In this document: piece by piece, positions 33,509 through 40,386 of the stretch
Position numbering within the stretch: position 1 is the stretch's first letter
Layout: each line of letters starts with the position of its first letter
IMG/VR virus record: IMGVR_UViG_3300048550_000335
Span: 1 to 42,814 of that record
Length of the DNA stretch: 42,814 nt
Reading direction: 5' to 3' (one strand)
Origin: a virus
The notes under the pieces: model-generated
Seen by the model: only the letters and a program-made list of their open reading frames with translations
Databases searched by the model: none
What the model was told of the DNA's origin: nothing
Made by a program: the position numbers and the translations under genes

Positions 33509-34700
33509 AGCGTTCCTCCCACTCCGCTATGTCAATCATCTGCCACGGTAGCAGAGGGCCGCGCCGCATCCCGGCAGGCCACAGCCGATCATCTGATCTC
33601 ATTCCGCGCCAGGGCTTCAACTGAACCGCGCCACTAGCACGATGCTTCACCATGCCGAACCCGAACTCAGGCCACCGCATCCACATGCTTGACCCATACG
33701 GCCTCATACCGTTGCGGTCATTCATCATGCCGTGACCAGCGTGAGCCTCCAGCATCACCGAACAGCCGACCTCCTGACGGATACGGTCTACGACACGGGA
33801 AACGTGCGTGAACGCCGCATCCACTTTGTCACCCTCAGGGGCAAGCCGATACAGGCTGCCCATGTACAGGAGGTTAGGTTGCCGTTCCTTGACCGCCTTG
33901 ATGAGTTTCTGCTCACTCAGGGGATCGGACAGGTCGATGGCTGTCTGGTCGAACCACTCAATCTCAGGGGTCACCCCCGGCTGCATCTCCTTAAGGGTCG
34001 GATACACCTTCCTCGCGTTATCCCTGATCTGAAGCCGATCATTCTCAACGTCAAGCATGAGGACACTCATTGGCTCATGCTTTTCCAGCGTCGCGCTCAT
34101 CGTGTTCACACCCATAGCGGCACCCAGGCACATCTGAGCCACCAGGACTGACTTACCACCACCCTCAGGGCCAGTGATAATGAGTCGCTCGTTAGTGCGG
34201 AGCATCGACGGCACAATCCAGGGCCGAATATCGTCCTCAGTCGCCAGCATGTCTTCCAGGCTGATGATCGGCAGACTGCTATCGACGTGAGCCTCAGTTA
34301 TTGCTAGGCCACGCTGCAACTCACCTATGACGTCGGGAACCTCATTGTTCCTCTCCAGGGCTGCCTGAGCCGTCGTCAACGTCGCTATGAGACGACGCTT
34401 ATTGGCATACTCGTGCACCCTGGCGGCGCAATATGAGGCTGTCGTGTAGTAGTTGTCCGCGACATACATGCAGAACCACTTATGCAACGCCTGTGACTCT
34501 TTCATCATTCGCTCTTGCACCGCTAAAGGCTCAATGAAGTCCTCTCGGAGCATCTGTACCAAGATCGTCCCGACCTTTTGCTGCTGATTAGGCTCAAAAT
34601 CGTCAAGATCACAACGACTAAAAACCTCAGTAGCGGCAATCGTGGATTGGGAAGCGTGATACAGGGCAGATAACTGCAACTGTTCGATTACTTCTTCCAT
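33495..34700 (-). CDS. DnaB-like replicative helicase (actinophage type)
   Basis: A 401-residue protein with an N-terminal helical DnaB-N-like part (about 1-110) and a RecA-like ATPase: Walker A GPEGGGKS (177-184), LMLDVEND (214-221), LLYMGSLYRL (278-287) and MLEAHAGHG (316-324) followed by RPYGSSMWMRWPEFGFG. The last pattern is typical of actinophage DnaB-like helicases. In the Walker B position a glycine stands where many relatives have aspartate. It should unwind the phage origin. No Shine-Dalgarno; it follows the 50-residue gene by three bases. Confidence 0.87.
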   Translation of the reverse strand: MEEVIEQLQLSALYHASQSTIAATEVFSRCDLDDFEPNQQQKVGTILVQMLREDFIEPLAVQERMMKESQALHKWFCMYVADNYYTTASYCAARVHEYANKRRLIATLTTAQAALERNNEVPDVIGELQRGLAITEAHVDSSLPIISLEDMLATEDDIRPWIVPSMLRTNERLIITGPEGGGKSVLVAQMCLGAAMGVNTMSATLEKHEPMSVLMLDVENDRLQIRDNARKVYPTLKEMQPGVTPEIEWFDQTAIDLSDPLSEQKLIKAVKERQPNLLYMGSLYRLAPEGDKVDAAFTHVSRVVDRIRQEVGCSVMLEAHAGHGMMNDRNGMRPYGSSMWMRWPEFGFGMVKHRASGAVQLKPWRGMRSDDRLWPAGMRRGPLLPWQMIDIAEWEERYGDE

Positions 34701-34703
34701 GAC

Positions 34704-34856
34704 TTACGTTCTACGGTCAATGTCTGGGCAGAGTTCTTTCCAGGCTAGATGAGTTCGACCCGCTGCTTTCCACATGCGTCGCACCCTACCCATGAAATCT
34801 TGTCGGGTGGTGGATGAGTCACGGGGGGACTCTTGGCTAGCCGCAGACGGCGGCAT
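34704..34856 (-). CDS. Small hypothetical protein before helicase (50 aa)
   Basis: It reads MPPSAASQESPRDSSTTRQD, then a basic helix GRVRRMWKAAGRTHLAWKEL and ends DRRT. AAGGAG stands about 11 bases before the ATG. It is the first gene after the promoter at 34906-34934 and its stop lies three bases before the helicase start, so it may couple helicase translation. Its basic helix might contact nucleic acid or protein. Confidence 0.55.
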   Translation of the reverse strand: MPPSAASQESPRDSSTTRQDFMGRVRRMWKAAGRTHLAWKELCPDIDRRT

Positions 34857-34905
34857 CGCCCGTAGATCTCCTTTCTTGGCTAGTTACTTACTCACTGGTC
34901 GAAAA

Positions 34906-34934
34906 AACATACAGGGGTGGTATGCTTACGTCAA
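34906..34934 (-). promoter_or_regulatory. Promoter of the helicase operon
   Basis: On the minus strand TTGACG (34929-34934), 17 bases and TATGTT (34906-34911). The -35 overlaps the perfect inverted repeat CAACTTTC-TTGGCT-GAAAGTTG (34932-34953), a possible operator. The promoter follows a hairpin after SSB, so the helicase operon can be expressed independently. Confidence 0.7.
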
Positions 34935-34953
34935 CTTTCTTGGCTGAAAGTTG
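34932..34953. promoter_or_regulatory. Perfect inverted repeat over the helicase promoter
   Basis: The two 8-base arms CAACTTTC and GAAAGTTG are separated by TTGGCT. The left arm covers the last bases of the -35 of the leftward promoter, so a bound repressor would block it. Related copies of the half-site are at 35465-35488 and, in part, 34871-34896. Confidence 0.5.
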
Positions 34954-34966
34954 TTTACTCACTCCA

Positions 34967-35006
34967 AAGGTGGGCCGACGGGAGGGGAAGCCCGAAGGCC
35001 CACCTT
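34967..35006 (-). terminator. Terminator hairpin after SSB
   Basis: AAGGTGGGCC (34967-34976) pairs perfectly with GGCCCACCTT (34997-35006), with an inner CGGG/CCCG pair (34979-34982 and 34991-34994). It begins seven bases after the SSB stop on the minus strand. No long T run follows on the minus side. Confidence 0.7.
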
Positions 35007-35012
35007 CTTTTG

Positions 35013-35456
35013 TTAGAACGGTGGGTCTGGCTCAGACTGATCTGAGGCGTAGTTAGCCGCTGTCGCTGGGCTTTGCTTCATTCCAGACTCAAGACGAGCG
35101 GACTTCTGAGGCCCAAACCGGACACTCACACCGATGTAATCGGCAAGGATCTGATACGAGTGCCGCTTGCCACCGTCTTTATCAGTCCACTCGTTGTAGC
35201 CCAACCGACCAGAAACGGTAATCGCGTCGCCAACGGTCACGGATTCGGTTACATGCTCAGCCATCTTGCCGCTGAGAAGAATGTCGATGTACAACGTGTC
35301 ACCATCGACCCACTCATTTGTGTCTTTGTCGTATTTACGGGACTTAGCAGCCCCACGGACCTTCACCCAGGGACGTCCAGCGTCATTCCAACGGAGATCA
35401 GGCTCCTGAACGACTCCGAACTCTCCCGTGATTGAAGGGAGTTGTTGATTTGACAT
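35013..35456 (-). CDS. ssb: Single-stranded DNA-binding protein
   Basis: A 147-residue OB-fold protein: TGEFGVVQEPDLRWNDAGRP at the N-terminus, WVKVRGAAKSRKYDKDT, DTLYIDILLSGKMAEHV, then VGDAITVSGRLGYNEWTDKDG and a flexible region ending in the acidic tip DPPF that usually recruits repair and replication proteins. It protects single strands made by helicase and exonuclease. Overlaps the 3' end of the preceding gene by 59 bases; the start is ATG 35456. Confidence 0.9.
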   Translation of the reverse strand: MSNQQLPSITGEFGVVQEPDLRWNDAGRPWVKVRGAAKSRKYDKDTNEWVDGDTLYIDILLSGKMAEHVTESVTVGDAITVSGRLGYNEWTDKDGGKRHSYQILADYIGVSVRFGPQKSARLESGMKQSPATAANYASDQSEPDPPF

Positions 35457-35793
35457 AACTTTTCCAACTTTCTTCGTTGTTTCTCACTTCGGTAAGTAAT
35501 GCAAGGAAAGTGTTCAGTCGTAAAACAACCAACTGATCCTCTGCATCGCCATATTGCTTGTTAGCGACGATCATGCACAAAGCCGCTGATTCATTACCCT
35601 CAGAACGGTTGAAGTAATCTGGAAGTCGCGCCCACAAGTTACTTTCTTTCCTTGGGTTGAAACGTTTGATCTGGAACGTCGGGATACCCGAAAAAAGCCG
35701 ATGCTTACCATCCCAAGACACGTGAAGCCCGTAACCAGCGAAACATGCAGTGATTACGCGCTCCCACCCATTGTCACGAGCAGGCGACTTCAT
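35398..35793 (-). CDS. Putative degenerate PD-(D/E)XK-like protein (131 aa)
   Basis: It resembles the resolvase-like protein at 32531 in outline: NGWERVITACFAG (E11), a glycine/tryptophan strand GLHVSWDGKH, TFQIKRFNP (Q41, K43 in place of E-x-K), a helix LWARLPDYF and a strand AALCMIVANKQ followed by QLVVLRLNTFLALL. The missing Asp/Glu suggests it may have lost catalysis or be a binding protein. Function is not certain. The ATG overlaps the stop of the preceding gene by four bases. Confidence 0.6.
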   Translation of the reverse strand: MKSPARDNGWERVITACFAGYGLHVSWDGKHRLFSGIPTFQIKRFNPRKESNLWARLPDYFNRSEGNESAALCMIVANKQYGDAEDQLVVLRLNTFLALLTEVRNNEESWKSYVKSTTPFNHGRVRSRSGA

Positions 35794-36041
35794 TCAGACC
35801 GCTTCATCATGTACAAATTGGCCCTGTTTCGGTGCTTGCCAGGAACCCGCTGCGTCCAAACGACGTACTTGTCTGGATCAAGATAAGAAATCCGTCCTTT
35901 GCGGATATGAGTCCTCACCGATTGGTCAAACTCACCCACCAGCGCAGCCTCACCGTCAGGCAACTCATCTATCAGCCTCATGACCATGAGCCAATCTACT
36001 TTTCTTTTTCGGGCTTTAGGTTGGCTATCAACGCTTGCCAT
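35790..36041 (-). CDS. Small hypothetical protein, basic (83 aa)
   Basis: GAGGAGG lies seven bases before ATG 36041. The protein contains KARKRKVDWLMVMRLIDELP, then VRTHIRKGRISYLDPDKY and a basic tail, suggesting a DNA-binding winged-helix or related fold. It overlaps the 57-residue gene by 46 bases and precedes the PD-(D/E)XK-like gene with a 4-base overlap. Confidence 0.65.
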   Translation of the reverse strand: MASVDSQPKARKRKVDWLMVMRLIDELPDGEAALVGEFDQSVRTHIRKGRISYLDPDKYVVWTQRVPGKHRNRANLYMMKRSE

Positions 36042-36169
36042 TCACTGTCCTCCTCTCTCATTGGTCGTTCTTGCGAGAAAATCGCGGCTATCACGGGGCT
36101 TTCGAAGAAACGAGCCAGATCGGGGTACTCGCTGACCCATTCCGCTAGGTTGGATTGATAATCGGTCAT
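35996..36169 (-). CDS. Small hypothetical protein (57 aa)
   Basis: It begins MTDYQSNLAEWVSEYPDLAR, is acidic, and ends in LIANLKPEKEK. The ATG is six bases downstream of the -10-like TACGCT on the minus strand, so it may be translated from a leaderless mRNA. First gene of the leftward SSB operon. No recognised domain. Confidence 0.6.
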   Translation of the reverse strand: MTDYQSNLAEWVSEYPDLARFFESPVIAAIFSQERPMREEDSEWQALIANLKPEKEK

Positions 36170-36175
36170 AACTCA

Positions 36176-36212
36176 AGCGTATCATTGACATTAGAGTTAG
36201 GTCAAACATAAG
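36176..36212. promoter_or_regulatory. Divergent promoter pair
   Basis: Rightward: TTGACA (36185-36190), 16 bases, CATAAG (36207-36212), eight bases before ATG 36221 of HNH. Leftward: TTGACC (minus strand, 36200-36205), 18 bases, TGA-TACGCT (36176-36181), six bases before ATG 36169. The two promoters interleave, so they probably compete, and both imply leaderless or near-leaderless transcripts. Confidence 0.6.
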
Positions 36213-36220
36213 GTGCCAAA

Positions 36221-36712
36221 ATGAGCAAACATTCCCTCAACCGCGCCGAGTTAGCGAGGATGGACCGCCTCATACGCATACAAGACGACGGATGCTGGTT
36301 CTGGCTAGGCGACCAAACCTCCAATGGCTACGGAAAATGGCAAAGAGGCCCAGGGCACCGACAGCGAGTAGCACACCGAATCTGCTGGGAGCACTACAAC
36401 GGACCCATTCCTCAAGGACACCAACTAGACCACCTCTGCCGCAACCGCATATGCGTCAACCCAGAACACCTAGAACCGGTGACTTCCAGCGAAAACATCA
36501 TGCGACAAGAGCACGCGAATCGGCTGAAAACAGAGTGCGTCAATGGGCACACGTATGACGAGAAAAATACTCGCATAACCAAGGCAGGCAAACGCCAATG
36601 CAGGGAATGTGACCGCATAAGGACAGCGAAAAGGGACGCCAAAAGACGCGCCCTAAATATGTCCCAGCAGCGTAACGAGATAGGAGTCGTACGCAACGAG
36701 TTAGGGGCATAA
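36221..36712 (+). CDS. HNH homing-type endonuclease (163 aa)
   Basis: Typical HNH_3 arrangement: GCWFWLGDQTSNGYGKW, AHRICWEHYNGPIPQGHQLD, then HLCRNRICVNPEHLEPVT with the H-N-H core, and a second zinc-binding part (CVNGHTYDEKN and RQCRECDRI). It is on its own strand with its own promoter and terminator inside a leftward block, as for mobile endonucleases. Probably a free-standing homing endonuclease; it has no intron or intein around it that I can see. Confidence 0.85.
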   Translation: MSKHSLNRAELARMDRLIRIQDDGCWFWLGDQTSNGYGKWQRGPGHRQRVAHRICWEHYNGPIPQGHQLDHLCRNRICVNPEHLEPVTSSENIMRQEHANRLKTECVNGHTYDEKNTRITKAGKRQCRECDRIRTAKRDAKRRALNMSQQRNEIGVVRNELGA

Positions 36713-36715
36713 GAG

Positions 36716-36755
36716 AGCCCCGCCCACCACGAGGGGTTGGATAGGCGGGGCTTTT
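36716..36755 (+). terminator. Terminator of the HNH gene
   Basis: AGCCCCGCC (36716-36724) pairs with GGCGGGGCT (36744-36752), loop 19 bases, then TTT and CCC. It starts just after the stop codon and has the form of an intrinsic terminator; it may also stop leftward transcripts. Confidence 0.75.
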
Positions 36756-36762
36756 CCCTAAT

Positions 36763-36801
36763 CAACGGTAACCAATAACCATTAGGAGGGTCTTACCGTT
36801 G
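36763..36801 (-). terminator. Hairpin after the 322-residue gene
   Basis: CAACGGTAA (36763-36771) pairs perfectly with TTACCGTTG (36793-36801), loop 21 bases. It lies 14 bases after the stop of the leftward gene ending at 36816. With the HNH terminator it separates the convergent HNH and leftward operon. Confidence 0.45.
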
Positions 36802-36815
36802 GCCTGATGTTAGCA

Positions 36816-37784
36816 CTAGATCTGCTCAGCGTTACCGACGTTGTGAATGTCTGTGGCGTGAACGTCGTAACTGCGTTGGGAGAGCACGTTGTCGATATCA
36901 ATGCCCATCTCGTCAAGATCCATATCGCCAACGTGGTCACGGGCTTCGTCCGCGCTGGCGGCTGATGTGGTGACTGTCTGGTTGATACGCAAAGTGACCT
37001 CAACCTCCACCTCAACCTCGTAGTCGTAACTGCGGGGTTCGATGTAAGCGACCTTGGACTTCTCATTGAAGGTGCTGATGAACTCGTCGTACTCGCCGCA
37101 CCAATCACGATCCGTCGCCTCTTCCTCAAGCATCTGACCCAGGAGATTGACGTCGCGCATGTAGCAATCCTTGTCGTGCGACTCGTGATTGAGGCGGGCA
37201 GAGAGCAAGTGGAACTCGTGGAACGCAAGGTTGCGACCCACAATGTCCTTGTCACCTAGCGACGAGTACTCAGGGAACATCCAGTTCAGTATGTCGGGGC
37301 CACCCGCCATGAAACGCACCTGCTCGGTGTCGTCTGGCTTCTGGCGTGACTTGACCTCACCCCACACCCAAGCCACAGGCGAGCAACTGTCGTTAAGGGT
37401 GCCGTCACGGTCACGCTTACTCCACTCAACCGATGTGACGGTGATCAGCCGATCCCGTATCTGTTGGGGCTCCAAGTTGTTGCTGTACCTGTCGTACTGG
37501 TACTCAACAGGAACCTGGCTGCTCAAGGCGAGTACCTGGTCACCTGGCATGGGGCAGAAACCAAGTTGATGGAACCGCACCCAGCGGGCGTTCTCGGTTG
37601 AGCCGAACGGAGTGAAGTACCAGCGCAACTCGCTGGGCCGCCAGACGGCTATGCCTTGCTGACCGACCATAGCGTCGTCGTGGCCTCGGGTGTGCCCGTC
37701 ACGGATGAATACGTGGCACTCGTTGTAGCGCAGAGATGCGCTTGTGGGTTGTGCTTCGGTAGGTGTTGCTGCGTAAATAGACAT
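36816..37784 (-). CDS. Hypothetical protein (322 aa)
   Basis: The start ATG 37784 follows AGGAGG by four bases. The protein has a beta-rich N-terminal half (NECHVFIRDGHTRGHDD; WRPSELRWYFTPFG), a middle helical part rich in Glu/Asp, and near the C-terminus an alternating strand YEVEVEVEVTLRI followed by TSAASADEARDHVGDMDLDE. The last part resembles the 44-residue protein at 39103. Family unknown. The upstream in-frame start at 37850 is rejected because it lies before the binding site. Confidence 0.7.
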   Translation of the reverse strand: MSIYAATPTEAQPTSASLRYNECHVFIRDGHTRGHDDAMVGQQGIAVWRPSELRWYFTPFGSTENARWVRFHQLGFCPMPGDQVLALSSQVPVEYQYDRYSNNLEPQQIRDRLITVTSVEWSKRDRDGTLNDSCSPVAWVWGEVKSRQKPDDTEQVRFMAGGPDILNWMFPEYSSLGDKDIVGRNLAFHEFHLLSARLNHESHDKDCYMRDVNLLGQMLEEEATDRDWCGEYDEFISTFNEKSKVAYIEPRSYDYEVEVEVEVTLRINQTVTTSAASADEARDHVGDMDLDEMGIDIDNVLSQRSYDVHATDIHNVGNAEQI

Positions 37785-37809
37785 TAGCCCTCCTAAAGGC
37801 TGATTAGGT

Positions 37810-38349
37810 TTACGAGAGATCGGTGATCTCCCGTGCCATTTCCTCCGCAACCTGCGGGGTAATGGGGATCAAAGCGTCATGCACCTTGACCATGAGAGGC
37901 TGGCGCATGAGGTAGTCAGCCACAGCCTTGGGATTGGGCTTGGCCTTGTCGGACAACGTGAACTTGGTCTTGTGCTTCTTGTGCGGAGTAAAATGAGACA
38001 ACTCCCTGCCACGAACGAAAGTGTTGAGGCAGTAGATGTGGCAGTTGTTCCGCTTGCTAGCCAAGCGAGAGATCTTGCCGTGCTGGTGCAGGTTGGACAG
38101 CGCACCACTCACGGAGCCGTGGTGCATCCAGCCCTGACCATCCTCAGTCGGAATACTGATCTCATGCACGGTGCAACCGTCCATCTGCTTGTACGCAAGT
38201 TGCTGAACAACAATGGCTTGGGTACGGGAAAGTTCACCCGTAGACACCATGCGCTCAGCGCGGTCTTTGCTTGTCTGTGTCCCTGACCAGCCGCCTGTGC
38301 CGTTGTACGGCGTGACGGGTAGGCCACCGACATTACGTATCTCGCTCAT
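37810..38349 (-). CDS. Winged-helix DNA-binding protein (179 aa)
   Basis: The N-terminal two thirds have the pattern ELSRTQAIVVQQLAYKQ, then a strand-turn GCTVHEISIPT, and HHGSVSGALSNLHQHGKISR followed by ASKRNNCHIYCL, which reads as a winged helix-turn-helix. The rest is basic and helical. It could regulate early genes or bind the origin. GGAG is about 11 bases before the ATG. It precedes the 322-residue gene in the leftward operon started at 39069-39097. Confidence 0.7.
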   Translation of the reverse strand: MSEIRNVGGLPVTPYNGTGGWSGTQTSKDRAERMVSTGELSRTQAIVVQQLAYKQMDGCTVHEISIPTEDGQGWMHHGSVSGALSNLHQHGKISRLASKRNNCHIYCLNTFVRGRELSHFTPHKKHKTKFTLSDKAKPNPKAVADYLMRQPLMVKVHDALIPITPQVAEEMAREITDLS

Positions 38350-38528
38350 TAGAATGGTGCTCCTTCCAGGTCATCGTCTACGCCGTCACGCTGGACGCTG
38401 ACCCACTCAAGGCGGCTTACTTGCTCGCGCTCCCAAAGATCGCGCCAAACAAGCCACGTGTGGTATTCCTGTTGGCAGTTCTCGCACAAGTCATCATCAG
38501 ACTTGGCTGTAAGACAGCACTCACACAC
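38349..38528 (-). CDS. Zinc-ribbon small protein (59 aa)
   Basis: It begins (GTG) CECCLTAKSDDDLCENCQQE and continues with an aromatic helix HTWLVWRDLWEREQ. The CxxC pairs suggest a zinc ribbon. GTG 38528 follows GGAGG by eight bases and overlaps the previous stop; ATG 38552 would add eight residues but has only a poor binding site at three bases. Its stop overlaps the ATG of the winged-helix gene. Confidence 0.65.
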   Translation of the reverse strand: MCECCLTAKSDDDLCENCQQEYHTWLVWRDLWEREQVSRLEWVSVQRDGVDDDLEGAPF

Positions 38529-38784
38529 TTGTGATACCTCCGTATTCGTCATCGACCTCGGCGGTCTGGCGGTAAAAGACCTCGCAGTCGCACTCGTACA
38601 GTTCAGCGGCTTCTTCTGCGGCTAGGTCTTTGGCGTGCACGTCGCTCGTGGCTGACACGCTGACGAGGGTTGTCACTGTGTCTGACGAGAAAAAGGTGAC
38701 GTGGAACCTACGCACCGGCGGCCCCTCGGAGCCATACGTGCGCTCGTCAGGGTCGTGGTGGTCGGGGACGACGTGGAGAGTCAC
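38521..38784 (-). CDS. Hypothetical protein (87 aa)
   Basis: It contains PPVRRFHVTFFSSDTVTTLV and HAKDLAAEEAAELYECDCEV, a short strand-helix pattern like the ferredoxin-like small phage proteins. GTG start overlaps the previous stop (TAGTG) with AAGG eight bases before. No family assigned. Part of the leftward operon between 39035 and 36816. Confidence 0.65.
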   Translation of the reverse strand: MTLHVVPDHHDPDERTYGSEGPPVRRFHVTFFSSDTVTTLVSVSATSDVHAKDLAAEEAAELYECDCEVFYRQTAEVDDEYGGITSV

Positions 38785-39035
38785 TACGCCACCTTCTTGC
38801 CGGTGAGGTCACGACGCCCGTAGCGGACGTCAGCGACCCAATCTTGAAACTTCTCTCGGTCAAAGAGTGGGTTGTCTGTCTTGCACATGCGTTCGAACGA
38901 GAACTGAGCCTCACGGACGTAATCGGCACAAGCCTCGTGCGTCTCGTTGCCGTGAGTGAACCGTGAGTCAATGTCACGGAATATGGAGCCGAACTCCACT
39001 GCCATGAAGCAGAAATGCTTGCGGGATAGGGACAC
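38784..39035 (-). CDS. Conserved small protein (83 aa)
   Basis: GTG 39035 is preceded by AGGAGG at six bases. It begins MSLSRKHFCFMAVEFGSIFR; a SxKHF start of this kind is common in small actinophage proteins of unknown function. The remainder is helical and charged (EACADYVREAQFSFERMCK). First gene downstream of the promoter 39069-39097. Confidence 0.7.
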   Translation of the reverse strand: MSLSRKHFCFMAVEFGSIFRDIDSRFTHGNETHEACADYVREAQFSFERMCKTDNPLFDREKFQDWVADVRYGRRDLTGKKVA

Positions 39036-39068
39036 TTGTTACCTCCTAGGTTGTTGTTGATAGGGACT

Positions 39069-39097
39069 ATCTTACTTGACTTACCCTGTTATGTCAA
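39069..39097 (-). promoter_or_regulatory. Leftward early promoter
   Basis: TTGACA (39092-39097), 17 bases, TAAGAT (39069-39074) on the minus strand. The same -35, spacer length and -10 recur at 40387-40415. It drives the operon from 39035 leftward. Confidence 0.75.
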
Positions 39098-39102
39098 GCA
39101 AG

Positions 39103-39237
39103 TTAGACGAGATCAAGACTGTCAACAGAGAACACACAGTCATTCAGGATCGCGTACATACGATCTTTTGCCTCTTGATCGTCCTCTGCTGTGCAGATCA
39201 TCCTCACCGTGGCGATTGCCTCATATTCAGAAGCCAC
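39103..39237 (-). CDS. Small conserved protein (44 aa)
   Basis: Starts with GTG, GGAGG about 10 bases upstream. It begins MASEYEAIATVRMICTAEDD and ends LNDCVFSVDSLDLV. The strand-helix-strand pattern TVRMICTAEDDQEAKDRMY occurs in many small phage proteins of unknown role. Its stop lies six bases before the -35 of the next promoter. Confidence 0.65.
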   Translation of the reverse strand: MASEYEAIATVRMICTAEDDQEAKDRMYAILNDCVFSVDSLDLV

Positions 39238-39239
39238 TT

Positions 39240-39365
39240 CTAATACACCTCCTCAAAGTCACCAATCAGGCTGGTCAAGCCGCAGTTAGCGCACTCGAAC
39301 AGCGGTTCGGTATTGACGGTTTCATCAGTGAGAAGCAAATCGGCGTGGTAGCAACGCTCGTACAT
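39240..39365 (-). CDS. Small zinc-ribbon-like protein (41 aa)
   Basis: It begins MYERCYHADLLLTDETVNTE and contains LFECANCGLTSLIGD. CxxC with the earlier Cys/His suggests metal binding. Its ATG overlaps the stop of the preceding 33-residue gene by one base. Confidence 0.6.
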   Translation of the reverse strand: MYERCYHADLLLTDETVNTEPLFECANCGLTSLIGDFEEVY

Positions 39366-39466
39366 TAGGTGTTCTTCTCAGCGATGACACGCAGGTACTC
39401 AGAGATCATGCCTAAGTGCTGGTTCATTTTGTCGAGTTCGTACCAGATATCGTGTATCTCACTCAC
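39365..39466 (-). CDS. 33-residue helical protein
   Basis: GTG 39466 is supported by GGAGGGAG about seven bases before. It begins MSEIHDIWYELDKMNQHLGM and ends SEYLRVIAEKNT, one or two amphipathic helices. The start overlaps the stop of the gene ending at 39459. Function unknown. Confidence 0.55.
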   Translation of the reverse strand: MSEIHDIWYELDKMNQHLGMISEYLRVIAEKNT

Positions 39467-39698
39467 AGGTAAACTCCCTCGCTCCGGTTTTGTAGTGGTA
39501 GTCGAACGTGCCGCTATCCACCTCTTTGTATGTGCAACCGCAATTCGAGCACTCAAGGAACTGATCTGAGTAGTCCAGGGCACGCCAGTTAGCCTCCTGC
39601 AAGGCACGCATGGCTAACCGCCCTGGCGTGCGGGTGAACGGGCCACGGGGCCGGTAAAAGTCCACCGGCTTGCCTATCTCATCAGGTGCTATGTACAC
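39459..39698 (-). CDS. Zinc-ribbon protein (79 aa)
   Basis: GTG 39698 follows GAGGAGG by six bases. It begins MYIAPDEIGKPVDFYRPRGP and contains FLECSNCGCTYKEVD and ends in ARE-F-TCE, giving CxxCxC and a later Cys, so probably zinc binding. It overlaps the previous gene by 17 bases. Confidence 0.65.
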   Translation of the reverse strand: MYIAPDEIGKPVDFYRPRGPFTRTPGRLAMRALQEANWRALDYSDQFLECSNCGCTYKEVDSGTFDYHYKTGAREFTCE

Positions 39699-39942
39699 GA
39701 TTGGCCTCCTCGTAAGCGTTGTCGATCTGCCGCCTGAAGGAGTCAGCGATCTCCAAGGCTCTGTGGCATACCTTGTCTGTAACACGCCCACTAGCGGGCA
39801 TGATCTGTTCGCCGGTCATCTGCTCCAGCAGGAGCACAGCCTTGCGGTGATCGTCCTTGGTCAGCGGCAGTTTGCCAGCGAGCCTGTTGGACAATGACCG
39901 TTGGATGTTGCCGACGACTACGGCCTGCATTTGTAGGTTCAT
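39682..39942 (-). CDS. Hypothetical helical protein (86 aa)
   Basis: It begins MNLQMQAVVVGNIQRSLSNR, is almost all helical with QMTGEQIMPASG between helices, and ends NAYEEANRVHST. A binding site AGGATGG is 14 bases before the ATG. It follows the 134-residue gene by two bases. No family assigned. Confidence 0.6.
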   Translation of the reverse strand: MNLQMQAVVVGNIQRSLSNRLAGKLPLTKDDHRKAVLLLEQMTGEQIMPASGRVTDKVCHRALEIADSFRRQIDNAYEEANRVHST

Positions 39943-39944
39943 GG

Positions 39945-40349
39945 CTAGTCCATCCTGCTTGCAGCGTAGGCATCTTCGATGCCGTGGGATTGGAGAACAC
40001 CAGCGAAAGCCTGAGCGAACGCTTCCTTGGTTTCCATTGACTGATTACCGGTGGTGATCCAGATATCCAGGCCATTTGGGTAACCCCTGCGGCAGGCTGC
40101 GTGGAAATCGGTTTTCCCGACATTCTTCTTGGCCCAGCGGCCCCATCCTGTATTGGCTGGGAAGTGAACCCATGCGAACCCGCACACACCGGCAGAGACG
40201 TAGTAGATCGTCTTGCTCGGATCTATGTCGTTGCCTAGTGGCGTGGACGGCGTGCCCACGAGCATGGGCACAGGCACTTTGGCTTTGGCTGCGTCTATGC
40301 CAGCGGCATAAGCCTCGTCGTAGATTGTTTGGTAGTCGTTGTTACTCAT
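39945..40349 (-). CDS. Conserved phage protein (134 aa)
   Basis: It begins with a helix DYQTIYDEAYAAGIDAAKA, then PVPMLVGTPSTP, TIYYVSAGVCGFAWVHF and a helix QSMETKEAFAQAFAGVLQSH. This layout is a widespread family in phages of many hosts, with GVCGFAWV as the signature; its function is unknown. It is the first gene after the promoter at 40387-40415, beside the proposed origin. Confidence 0.72.
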   Translation of the reverse strand: MSNNDYQTIYDEAYAAGIDAAKAKVPVPMLVGTPSTPLGNDIDPSKTIYYVSAGVCGFAWVHFPANTGWGRWAKKNVGKTDFHAACRRGYPNGLDIWITTGNQSMETKEAFAQAFAGVLQSHGIEDAYAASRMD

Positions 40350-40386
40350 TGACCCTCCTAGGTCGTATTGGTTGATTACATAAGTA

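Noticed and set aside
36221-36712. Intron or intein associated with the HNH gene
   Set aside because: The flanking genes are intact and unrelated; no split coding sequence or splice-like sequence is visible.
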